Assembly (NCBI GenBank): GCA_020442225.1
Contig: JAGRKR010000465.1
Span: 1-5,167, forward strand
Origin: Hyphomicrobiaceae bacterium
Lineage (GTDB): Bacteria > Pseudomonadota > Alphaproteobacteria > Rhizobiales > Hyphomicrobiaceae
Direction: 5' to 3'
Length of the DNA stretch: 5,167 bases
Below the pieces are notes generated by a model, which made no database searches, was not told the DNA's origin, and saw nothing but the letters and a program-made list of their open reading frames with translations. Below are positions 1 through 5,167 of the stretch, in pieces. Within the stretch, counting starts at the first letter, position 1. Each line of letters starts with the position of its first letter. A program made the position numbers and the translations under genes.

Positions 1-750
1 CGCAACTTCCTCCGCTTCGAGCCGGGCGTCGCGGCCACGCTGATCGAGGCCTATGTTCGTGCCGACGGCAGCGCAGACGAGCATCAGACCCGCACGGCCA
101 GCGCGGTGCATGTGGGCGCGGGTGCCTCGGTGGCGCACGTGAAGACGGCCGTCGACGGCGGCGTGCACTTGGCCAACCTGGCCGCCCGGCTCGATGGCGA
201 GGCCGTCTACCGTCCGTTCCAACTGACGGTCGGTGGGCAACTCGCGCGCAACGACATCGAGGTCGTGTATGCCGGCGAGGGCGGGAGCATCGATCTGGCC
301 GGAGCGACGCTGCTCAAGGACCGCCAGCACTGCGATACCACGCTCGTCGTCGATCACGCGGTGCCGCAGTGCCAGAGCCGGGAGCTGTTCAAGTATGTGC
401 TCGCCGACGAGGCGCGCGGCATCTTCCAGGGCAAGGTGATCGTCCGGCCCGACGCGCAGAAGACCGACGGCAAGCAGATGGCGCAGGCGCTCATGCTCTC
501 GGAGGCGGCGGAATTCGACTCCAAGCCGGAGCTCGAGATCTATGCCGACGACGTCGTCTGCGGGCACGGCGCGACGGTGGCGGAGATCGACGAGGAGATG
601 CTTTTCTATTGCCAGTCGCGCGGAATCCCGGCAGCGGAGGCGCGCGCGCTGTTGACGGAGAGCTTCGTCGGCGAGGCCATCGCCAAGATCGAGGACGAGG
701 CGCTGCGGGACTCGTTGATGGATATGGCGAGAGGTTGGCTCCGAGGCTGA
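1..750 (+). CDS. sufD: SufD, Fe-S cluster assembly scaffold subunit (5' end cut off by window)
   Basis: The reading frame is open from base 1 and ends at TGA 748-750, giving the last 249 residues; the true start lies upstream. SufD pairs with SufB and the ATPase SufC in the cytosolic SufBC2D scaffold that builds Fe-S clusters. The fragment has the Gly/Val/His-rich beta-helix pattern of the family (for example VAHVKTAVDGGVHLANL) followed by the SufB/SufD C-terminal signature KPELEIYADDVVCGHGAT and a helical end (DEEMLFYCQSRGI). The Cys and His of VCGHG (bases 559-561 and 565-567) match E. coli SufD Cys358 and His360. By family knowledge that His lies at the SufB-SufD interface where the cluster forms. 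The frame has no interruption. sufS follows after 43 bases, as expected in a suf operon. SufB is the main alternative, but direct placement before sufS and the signature favour SufD. Confidence 0.95.
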   Translation, partial: RNFLRFEPGVAATLIEAYVRADGSADEHQTRTASAVHVGAGASVAHVKTAVDGGVHLANLAARLDGEAVYRPFQLTVGGQLARNDIEVVYAGEGGSIDLAGATLLKDRQHCDTTLVVDHAVPQCQSRELFKYVLADEARGIFQGKVIVRPDAQKTDGKQMAQALMLSEAAEFDSKPELEIYADDVVCGHGATVAEIDEEMLFYCQSRGIPAAEARALLTESFVGEAIAKIEDEALRDSLMDMARGWLRG

Positions 751-777
751 GCCGGCCGGCTGAGCGCGAGGGGGCAG

Positions 778-792
778 GAAAGGTGGTGAGCC
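778..792 (+). promoter_or_regulatory. Extended Shine-Dalgarno site of sufS
   Basis: The stretch GAAAGGTGGTGAGCC matches the complement of the 16S rRNA 3' end (GAAAGGAGGTGATCC) at 13 of 15 positions. It ends one base before the ATG at 794. It supports that ATG as the sufS start and suggests strong, independent translation initiation inside the operon. The comparison with the 16S tail uses the general bacterial sequence, not that of this organism. Confidence 0.7.
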
Positions 793-793
793 C

Positions 794-2053
794 ATGGGCT
801 TGATCGAGACTGAGGGCAGCAGAGCGGCGAGCGGCGGCTACGACGTCGAGCGCATTCGCACCGATTTTCCGATCCTCTTTCGCGAGGTGTACGGCAAGCC
901 GCTCGTCTATCTCGACAACGGCGCCTCGGCGCAGAAGCCGAAGGCGGTGCTCGAGGCGATCGAGCAGGCGTATCGCATGGAGTACGCCAACGTTCATCGC
1001 GGGCTGCACTACCTGTCCAACACGGCGACTGCGCATTTCGAGGACGCGCGCGCGACGGCGCGGCGCTTCGTCAATGCGCGGCACGAGGAGGAGATCATCT
1101 TCACGCGCAACGCGACCGAGGCCATCAACCTCGTCGCTGCGAGCTATGGCGCCATGGCCTTCAAGGAAGGCGACGAGGTCGTGCTCTCGATCATGGAGCA
1201 CCACTCCAACATCGTGCCGTGGCATTTCCATCGCGAGCGGCGTGGCGTCGTTCTGAAATGGGCGCCGATTGCCGATGACGGCGAGTTCCTGATCGAGGAG
1301 TTCGAGCGCCTTCTCGGGCCTCGCACGAAGCTCGTCGCCATCACGCACATGTCGAACGTGCTCGGCACGGTCGTGCCGGTGAAGGACATCGTCAGGCTCG
1401 CCCACGCCAGGGGCATCCCCGTCCTGCTCGACGGCAGCCAGGCTGCCGTGCACATGCCCATCGACGTGCAGGATCTCGACTGCGACTTCTACGTGTTCAC
1501 GGGGCACAAGGTCTACGGCCCGACCGGCATCGGCGTGCTCTACGCCAAGAAGCAGCATCTCGACGCCATGCCGCCCTACATGGGCGGCGGTGAGATGATC
1601 GAATCGGTCTCGGTCGACAAGGTCACCTACGGCGTCGCTCCGCACAAATTCGAGGCGGGCACGCCGGCCATCGTGCAGGCGATCGGCCTCGGCGCCGCGC
1701 TCAACTACATGATGGGCGTCGGCCGCGATCGCATCGCCGCCTACGAGGCGAGCCTCGGTGCCTATGCCCACGAGCGTCTTTCCGAGCTCAAGTGGCTCAA
1801 GATCCACGGCACCGCCAAGGGCAAGGGCGCGATCGTCTCGTTCTCGGTGGACGGGCTGCATCCCCACGACGTCTCGACGATCATCGATCGTTCCGGCGTG
1901 GCGGTGCGCGCGGGCCATCACTGTGCGCAGCCGCTGATGGACCGGCTCGGCGTGACGGCGACGTGCCGGGCGTCGTTCGCCATGTACAACACCAAGGCCG
2001 AGGTCGATGCCCTCGTCGAGGCACTCGTCAAAGCGCACGATTTCTTCACGTGA
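794..2053 (+). CDS. sufS: SufS, PLP-dependent cysteine desulfurase (type II)
   Basis: SufS converts L-cysteine to L-alanine and holds the released sulfur as a persulfide, which is passed on for Fe-S cluster assembly in the cytosol. The protein has 419 residues, close to the family norm of about 405-420. Key residues are all present at a constant offset of +13 from E. coli SufS. They are PLP-stacking His136 (MEHHSNIVPW), Asp213 and Gln216 in LLDGSQA, the Schiff-base Lys239 in TGHKVYGPTG, the persulfide Cys377 in RAGHHCAQP and substrate-binding Arg392 in TCRASF. The short loop around Cys377 and the GGGEMI...HKFEAGTP segment are typical of type II (SufS/CsdA) enzymes rather than IscS or NifS. 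The ATG at 794 is preceded by a near-ideal ribosome binding site. Type II enzymes usually need a SufE or SufU partner to work fast; none is encoded here, so it is presumably elsewhere. The neighbours sufD and sufT support the SUF role over CsdA or a selenocysteine lyase. Confidence 0.97.
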   Translation: MGLIETEGSRAASGGYDVERIRTDFPILFREVYGKPLVYLDNGASAQKPKAVLEAIEQAYRMEYANVHRGLHYLSNTATAHFEDARATARRFVNARHEEEIIFTRNATEAINLVAASYGAMAFKEGDEVVLSIMEHHSNIVPWHFHRERRGVVLKWAPIADDGEFLIEEFERLLGPRTKLVAITHMSNVLGTVVPVKDIVRLAHARGIPVLLDGSQAAVHMPIDVQDLDCDFYVFTGHKVYGPTGIGVLYAKKQHLDAMPPYMGGGEMIESVSVDKVTYGVAPHKFEAGTPAIVQAIGLGAALNYMMGVGRDRIAAYEASLGAYAHERLSELKWLKIHGTAKGKGAIVSFSVDGLHPHDVSTIIDRSGVAVRAGHHCAQPLMDRLGVTATCRASFAMYNTKAEVDALVEALVKAHDFFT

Positions 2054-2079
2054 CGCCTTCTGAAAGGACCAGATCGCAG

Positions 2080-2568
2080 ATGAGCGAGACAACAAAAACC
2101 GAGCCGGGGCGCGACGTGCTCGACCTTGGCCATCGCCCGGCGATCGATCGGACCGCCCTCGAGGCCACGCCCGTGCCGCCGCCGAGTGTCGACTACACGC
2201 CGCCGCCGAGCGTCGCCGACGGAGGCACGCCGGTGCCGGGCTCGGCGCTGTCGCGCGAGGAGCTCGAGCGGCTAACCATCGACATCATCGCCGCGCTCAA
2301 GACCGTCTACGATCCCGAGATTCCCGCCGACATCTACGAGCTCGGCCTGATCTACAAGATCGATGTCGACGACAACCGCAACGTCACTGTGGACATGACG
2401 CTGACGGCGCCCGGCTGCCCCGTCGCCGGCGAGATGCCGATCTGGGTCGAGAACGCCGTGGCGAGCGTGGCAGGCGTCGGACAGGTGAAGGTCAATCTCG
2501 TGTTCGACCCGCCTTGGGACCAGAGCCGCATGTCGGAGGAGGCCCGGCTCGCCATCGGCATGTTCTGA
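2080..2568 (+). CDS. sufT: SufT-like MIP18/DUF59 Fe-S maturation protein with proline-rich N-terminus
   Basis: The gene encodes 162 residues. The ATG at 2080 lies 26 bases after the sufS stop, with AAGGA at 2064-2068 as a ribosome binding site. Residues about 58-162 form a MIP18 (DUF59) domain, with the landmarks DPEIP (78-82), YELGLIY (86-92) and TLTAPGCP containing the conserved Cys113, then a VWDPPW-like segment (VFDPPWD) near the end. In bacteria, SufT proteins of this family help mature Fe-S client proteins, and the gene commonly sits between sufS and sufA in alphaproteobacteria. Residues 1-57 are an extension rich in Pro, Ser and Thr with a PPPSV motif twice (33-37 and 41-45), probably disordered. 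Bare DUF59 domains are only about 100 residues. The frame is open further upstream, but a longer start would run into sufS and lacks support. The exact client proteins cannot be told. Confidence 0.9.
   Translation: MSETTKTEPGRDVLDLGHRPAIDRTALEATPVPPPSVDYTPPPSVADGGTPVPGSALSREELERLTIDIIAALKTVYDPEIPADIYELGLIYKIDVDDNRNVTVDMTLTAPGCPVAGEMPIWVENAVASVAGVGQVKVNLVFDPPWDQSRMSEEARLAIGMF
2175..2215 (+). repeat. Imperfect direct repeat in the sufT linker
   Basis: Two 17-base copies of GCCGCCGCCGAG(T/C)GTCG, at 2175-2191 and 2199-2215, differ at one base and are spaced by 24 bases (8 codons). They encode the two PPPSV motifs of the SufT N-terminal extension. The in-frame 24-base period fits a local slippage duplication, but part of the match comes from the CCG-rich coding of proline runs. 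Confidence 0.6.
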
Positions 2569-2571
2569 AGC

Positions 2572-2596
2572 GGCCTTTCGCGAGGCCACGAAGGCC
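2572..2596 (+). other. Overlapping hairpin options in the sufT-sufA gap
   Basis: GGCCT at 2572-2576 can pair with AGGCC at 2583-2587 (6-base loop). GGCCTT at 2572-2577 can instead pair with AAGGCC at 2591-2596. The two are mutually exclusive. No T-run follows, so this is not a classic terminator. It may be an RNA processing or attenuation element within the operon, or chance in GC-rich DNA. Confidence 0.35.
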
Positions 2597-2644
2597 CCCA
2601 TATTGCAGTGCATGACGACGAACCAGGACAGGCAGGACAGATCC

Positions 2645-3034
2645 ATGACCACCCCATCCCGCCCGAGGCCCAAGGTCATCTCGCTGACGGACGCCGCCGT
2701 CGCGCGCATCAAGGCGATCATGGCGAGCAAGCCGGGTGCAGTTGGGCTGCGCATCGGCGTGAAGAATGGCGGCTGCGCCGGCATGGAGTACACGATGGAG
2801 TGGGCCGAGAGTGTCGAGAGGCTCGACGAGGTGGTCGAGCAGGACGGCGCCAAGGTCCTGATCGATCCCAAGGCCATCCTGTTCCTGCTCGGCACCGAGA
2901 TGGACTTCAAGGTGGAGAAGCTGCGCTCGGGCTTCGTGTTCAACAACCCGAACCAGTCATCCGCGTGCGGCTGCGGTGAGTCCGTGTCATTGACGCCGGT
3001 CGACAGAGAGAAGCTCGAGGCTCTCAAGACCTGA
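2645..3034 (+). CDS. sufA: SufA, A-type Fe-S cluster carrier (HesB/IscA family)
   Basis: The product is 129 residues from the ATG at 2645. A-type carriers accept Fe-S clusters from the scaffold and hand them to apoproteins in the cytosol. The three cluster-binding cysteines of the family are present: Cys44 in NGGCAGMEY, and Cys108 and Cys110 in SACGCGES. Their spacing equals that of E. coli SufA (Cys50, Cys114, Cys116). FLLGTEMDF and SGFVFNNPN are further family landmarks. Start choice: AGGA at 2634-2637 lies 7 bases before the ATG at 2645, and the protein then begins just before the conserved VISLTDAA strand. Upstream in-frame starts at 2603 (TTG) and 2612 (ATG) would add 14 or 11 hydrophilic residues and are less likely. 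Position at the end of the suf cluster favours SufA over ErpA or IscA, although these cannot be separated by sequence alone. Confidence 0.93.
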   Translation: MTTPSRPRPKVISLTDAAVARIKAIMASKPGAVGLRIGVKNGGCAGMEYTMEWAESVERLDEVVEQDGAKVLIDPKAILFLLGTEMDFKVEKLRSGFVFNNPNQSSACGCGESVSLTPVDREKLEALKT

Positions 3035-3065
3035 CGTCCGCGGCCGACCAGGGGAGCGGCGAGCG

Positions 3066-3467
3066 ATGGCGGCATCCGAGGGATTTCGCGCTTTCCTCGC
3101 CGACGCATTGGCGCCGCTTGGCCCCGTGGACATCAAGCGCATGTTCGGTGGCGCCGGCCTCTTCGCCGATGGCCTGATGTTCGGCCTGATCGCCGACGAC
3201 ACGCTTTTCCTCAAGGTCGATGCCGAGACGCGGCCCCGCTTTGACCAGGAGGGCATGGGCCTGTTCAGCTACCAGCGTGCCGGTCGCCCTGCAGCCGTCA
3301 TGTCCTACGCCCAGGCGCCGGAGCACCTTCTCGATCAGCCAGAGGAACTCGTCGAGTGGTGCCGCGCGGCGATCGGCGCCGCCCGGCGCTCGCGCAAGAC
3401 GCCCAAGCCGCGTCCGCAGGCGCAACCGCGGCGCCCGGCCGGCGGCCGCCGGCGAAAAGGCTCATGA
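3066..3467 (+). CDS. TfoX N-terminal-domain protein with basic C-terminal tail
   Basis: The product is 133 residues, starting at ATG 3066 behind AGGGGAG (3050-3056). Residues about 7-100 match the TfoX/Sxy N-terminal domain, with the landmarks IKRMFGGAGLF (23-33), GLIADDTLFLKVD (40-52), the FSYQRAGR turn (67-74) and MSYAQAPE (79-86). In gamma-proteobacteria Sxy/TfoX regulates competence with CRP, but there it carries a second, C-terminal domain. Stand-alone N-terminal-domain proteins such as this one have no settled function, so a competence role should not be assumed. Residues 107-133 form a tail with 12 Arg/Lys in 27 residues and no acidic residue, suggesting contact with nucleic acid (inference). 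The gene begins 31 bases after sufA with no terminator between them, so it is probably in the suf transcript. The end of the gene (3438-3453) is a 16-base perfect palindrome of C and G, explained at least partly by the Gly/Arg coding. Confidence 0.85.
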   Translation: MAASEGFRAFLADALAPLGPVDIKRMFGGAGLFADGLMFGLIADDTLFLKVDAETRPRFDQEGMGLFSYQRAGRPAAVMSYAQAPEHLLDQPEELVEWCRAAIGAARRSRKTPKPRPQAQPRRPAGGRRRKGS

Positions 3468-3504
3468 CCAGCCCGCATGTCATCCAGTAGAGTGTCGGCG
3501 ACGA

Positions 3505-3524
3505 GCCGCCCGGCGAAGGGCGGC
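3505..3524 (+). other. Perfect 7-bp GC hairpin between the TfoX-domain gene and the Ldh gene
   Basis: GCCGCCC (3505-3511) pairs fully with GGGCGGC (3518-3524) around a GGCGAA loop. No T-run follows, so it is not a canonical intrinsic terminator, but a stem of this strength could attenuate read-through or protect the 3' end of the upstream transcript. It lies just before the ribosome binding site of the next gene. The whole gap 3468-3553 holds nothing else recognisable. Confidence 0.45.
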
Positions 3525-3553
3525 CATTCCAGGGAAGGGAGCGCCGACAGACC

Positions 3554-4645
3554 ATGACGAAGACCGTGCAGGCCGAAGTCGTACGAAGCCAGATCGAGCG
3601 GATTCTGACCGCCTGGGGCATGCCATCCGACATGGTCGCGACCACCGCCGACGTCATGGTCGAGACGGACCTGTGGGGTGTCGATTCCCACGGCATTTCG
3701 ATGATCATGATGTACGAGGACATGTTGCGCGAGGGGCGCCTCAAGGTCTCCGAACGTCCGCGCGTCGAGCGTGAGACGGCGGTCACGGCGCTCATCGACG
3801 GCAACGCCGGCCTCGGCCACCCGGTTTCGGTGATGGGCATGAAGCTCGCTGTGGAAAAGGCCAAGGCGGGCGGCATCGGATTGGTGACCGTGCGCAACTC
3901 GCACCATTTCGGCGCGGCCGGCTACTACTCCAAGATCGCGGCGGACCAGGGGTGCGTCGGGTTCGTCACCTCGACGGCGCGCGGCGTCACGGTGGTGCCG
4001 ACCGGTGGCACGAACCCCGTGCTCGGCACCAATCCGATCTCCATCGCCGCGCCGGCGAAGCGCAATAGGCCATTCCTGCTCGACATGGCCACGAGCACCG
4101 TCGCGGTCGGCAAGGTCAAGGTCTACAGCTTCTACGAACGCCCCCTGCCGGAAGGCTGGGTGATGGACGGCGAGGGCAAGCCCATGCGCGATGCGGCAGC
4201 CGCCTTCGCGCTGCTGCAAGGCAGTCCGGCCGGCGGGCTGACACCGATCGGGGGCACGCGCGATCTCGGCAGTCACAAGGGGTATGGCCTGGGCGTCGTG
4301 GCGCAGATCCTGGCGGGGGCGCTGACGGGTGCTTCGTTCTCGCCGCTGCGCAACAAGGACCAGGGCGCGGGCGTGCCCTACAACATCGGGCACTTCTTTC
4401 TGGCCATCGATCCGCTGATCTTCCGCGCGGAAGGCGAGTTCGAGGACGATCTCGACGAGGTGATCGACTTCCTGCACGCCCAGCCGGCGGCGGATGCGGC
4501 CAAGCCCGTGCTGGTGGCCGGCGATCCGGAGGCGGCAACGCGCGACAAGCGCCTCGTCGAGGGCATCCCGATCCCGCCAGCGCTCTGGGACAAGGTCAAG
4601 GACGTGGCCGAGCGAGCCGGCGTGCCGTTCCTGTTCGGCCTTTGA
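3554..4645 (+). CDS. Ldh-family NAD(P)-dependent oxidoreductase (malate/L-lactate/ureidoglycolate dehydrogenase type)
   Basis: The product is 363 residues, near the usual 330-360. It starts at ATG 3554 behind AGGGAAGGGAG (3531-3541), a rather long 12-base spacer. The family (Ldh_2) reduces 2-oxo acids or oxidises 2-hydroxy acids with a nicotinamide cofactor in the cytosol. It is unrelated to the Rossmann-fold lactate and malate dehydrogenases. Landmarks are DSHG (44-47), NSHHFGAAGYY with the presumed catalytic His118 (E. coli AllD His116), GTNP (158-161), LDMATST (176-182), the KGYGL loop with Lys242, HFFLAIDP, and a C-terminal GIPIP. The residue that is Arg48 in AllD (SHGAVR) is Met50 here (SHGISM), so substrate binding may differ. 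There is no signal peptide. The substrate cannot be assigned: malate, lactate, ureidoglycolate, sulfolactate and cyclic imino acids all occur in the family, and the neighbours give no pathway clue. It is separated from the suf genes by 86 bases with a hairpin, so it may be transcribed separately. Confidence 0.9.
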   Translation: MTKTVQAEVVRSQIERILTAWGMPSDMVATTADVMVETDLWGVDSHGISMIMMYEDMLREGRLKVSERPRVERETAVTALIDGNAGLGHPVSVMGMKLAVEKAKAGGIGLVTVRNSHHFGAAGYYSKIAADQGCVGFVTSTARGVTVVPTGGTNPVLGTNPISIAAPAKRNRPFLLDMATSTVAVGKVKVYSFYERPLPEGWVMDGEGKPMRDAAAAFALLQGSPAGGLTPIGGTRDLGSHKGYGLGVVAQILAGALTGASFSPLRNKDQGAGVPYNIGHFFLAIDPLIFRAEGEFEDDLDEVIDFLHAQPAADAAKPVLVAGDPEAATRDKRLVEGIPIPPALWDKVKDVAERAGVPFLFGL

Positions 4646-4822
4646 TGGCAGCGGTGGCGAGGCGCGCGGACGCGCGCTGTCCGGTTGCGAAAAGTGCGGA
4701 AATCGCCAAGGCGACGTGCAGCGCGCGTGCCCCGCAGCGTGCGCTCGCGACCACCTCGCACCCCGCCCGCAAGACCACGGGACGGGGGCTGACCACAGGC
4801 TTTTTTGGTGCGACAGCGAATG

Positions 4823-4844
4823 GCTTGCACGTGATGGTGCAAGC
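4823..4844. promoter_or_regulatory. Perfect inverted repeat, possible operator of the desaturase gene
   Basis: GCTTGCAC (4823-4830) and GTGCAAGC (4837-4844) are perfect inverse complements around the 6-base spacer GTGATG. The repeat ends 75 bases before the desaturase start, a suitable place for binding of a dimeric regulator. The core resembles an NtrC site (TGCAC-N7-GTGCA), but the spacer is 6 rather than 7, so that identity is doubtful. It could also form an RNA hairpin; no T-run follows. Confidence 0.55.
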
Positions 4845-4907
4845 TGCGAACGTGCCGCCGGCTCGGGGCGCGCGAATCAAAAAACATGCGTCGCGGATTA
4901 TTCGCTT

Positions 4908-4913
4908 GGGGAA
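4908..4913 (+). promoter_or_regulatory. Ribosome binding site of the desaturase gene
   Basis: GGGGAA lies 6 bases before the ATG at 4920 and supports that start, which has no competing in-frame start codon nearby upstream. Confidence 0.6.
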
Positions 4914-4919
4914 GCGACC

Positions 4920-5167
4920 ATGACCAACGAGGCTACCGCTGCTGTATCGGCTCCTGTTTCGCGCGATCTGGTGGCTGCTCTGTCCAAATATCGGGATCAG
5001 GATCCTGTCCGCAGCACGTTCGAGTTGCTCGTCACGGCGGTGCCTCTGGTCGTGCTCTGGATCGGCGCCTGGGCCGCGCTTTCGGTCAGCTTCTGGCTCA
5101 CCCTGCTGCTGGCCATCCCTGCCTCGGCTTTTCTCTTGCGCATGTTCATGATCCAGCACGACTGCGG
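4920..5167 (+). CDS. Membrane fatty acid desaturase, N-terminal part (3' end cut off by window)
   Basis: The frame opens at ATG 4920 and runs off the window after 82 full codons plus two bases of a Gly codon. Residues 1-32 are polar and presumably cytosolic. Residues about 34-75 are strongly hydrophobic (for example LLVTAVPLVVLWIGAW and SFWLTLLLAIPASAFLL) and fit two closely spaced membrane segments. They are followed by MFMIQHDCG at 75-83. HDCG, normally continuing as HDCGH, is the first of three histidine boxes that bind the di-iron centre in integral-membrane acyl-lipid desaturases of the DesA/omega-6 type. Such enzymes put a double bond into membrane-lipid acyl chains using O2 and electrons from ferredoxin or a similar donor. 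The other two boxes lie outside the window, so regiospecificity cannot be judged. A carotene ketolase or alkane hydroxylase is less likely, since HDCG in this hydrophobic setting is typical of desaturases. The inverted repeat upstream may control it. Confidence 0.85.
   Translation, partial: MTNEATAAVSAPVSRDLVAALSKYRDQDPVRSTFELLVTAVPLVVLWIGAWAALSVSFWLTLLLAIPASAFLLRMFMIQHDC

Larger units (their letters stand above)
4646..4919. other. Intergenic region before the desaturase gene
   Basis: No convincing gene or promoter is seen in these 274 bases. They contain a short GCGCGC-GGAC-GCGCGC stem at 4662-4677 with no T-run, a T6 tract at 4801-4806 without a stem before it, a clear inverted repeat at 4823-4844, and an A6 tract at 4879-4884. 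The second half is less GC-rich than the flanking genes, as expected of a regulatory region. No good -35/-10 pair with 16-18 spacing could be picked by eye. Confidence 0.6.

Noticed and set aside
750..761. 12-base palindrome AGCCGGCCGGCT at the sufD stop
   Set aside because: It can form only a 4-bp stem with a 4-base loop and is made of simple GC repeats; no function is supported.
491..2095. Long open frame on the minus strand (534 codons) opposite sufD/sufS
   Set aside because: It lies antisense to sufS, whose catalytic residues are all in place. The translation is rich in Arg, His, Asp and Val without recognisable motifs, as expected for the mirror frame of GC-rich coding DNA.
3438..3453. 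16-base perfect palindrome of C and G as a regulatory site
   Set aside because: It lies inside the coding region for the Gly/Arg-rich tail of the TfoX-domain protein, where GGC/CGC/CGG codons readily make palindromes.
3335..4477. Long open frame on the minus strand (380 codons) opposite the Ldh gene
   Set aside because: It is antisense to a well-supported enzyme gene, has low-complexity Arg/His/Asp composition, no ribosome binding site evidence and no known domain.
4662..4677. Intrinsic terminator after the Ldh gene
   Set aside because: The GCGCGC stem is only 6 bp, is made of an alternating sequence that arises easily in GC-rich DNA, and has no T-run after it.
4801..4806. T6 tract as the tail of a terminator
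   Set aside because: No stem of useful length could be formed from the bases just before it.
4826..4841. NtrC-type binding site within the inverted repeat
   Set aside because: The arms TGCAC and GTGCA fit, but the spacing between them is 6 bases rather than the 7 of the NtrC consensus, and no sigma-54 promoter was seen downstream.

Overview
This window looks like ordinary chromosomal DNA from a GC-rich alphaproteobacterium, most likely of the order Hyphomicrobiales (Rhizobiales). The reasons are the strong G/C preference at third codon positions and the gene order sufD-sufS-sufT-sufA, which is the usual tail of the rhizobial-type SUF iron-sulfur operon. The genus cannot be fixed from the sequence. 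All recognised genes are on the + strand.

Positions 1-3034 hold the downstream part of a SUF operon: the C-terminal part of the scaffold protein SufD (cut by the window edge; sufB and sufC are expected just upstream), the complete cysteine desulfurase SufS, a SufT protein (MIP18/DUF59 family) with a proline-rich N-terminal extension, and the A-type carrier SufA. In the established pathway SufS takes sulfur from cysteine as a persulfide. The SufBCD scaffold builds the cluster, and SufA and SufT act in carrying or maturing clusters for client proteins. No sufE or sufU sulfur acceptor lies in the window. A small TfoX N-terminal-domain protein with a very basic tail follows 31 bases after sufA and is probably co-transcribed.

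Positions 3468-3553 form a short gap with a perfect 7-bp hairpin. It is followed by a complete Ldh-family (malate/L-lactate/ureidoglycolate dehydrogenase type) NAD(P)-dependent oxidoreductase at 3554-4645, whose substrate cannot be told from sequence. A 274-base gap (4646-4919) carries a perfect 8-bp inverted repeat with a 6-base spacer, a plausible operator. It precedes the start of a membrane fatty acid desaturase that runs off the right edge just at its first histidine box (HDCG).

I found no mobile element, CRISPR array, RNA gene or clearly new system. The points most worth a second look are the inverted repeat before the desaturase, the Ldh enzyme with Met where relatives have a substrate-binding Arg, the TfoX-domain gene attached to the suf operon, and the extended SufT N-terminus.
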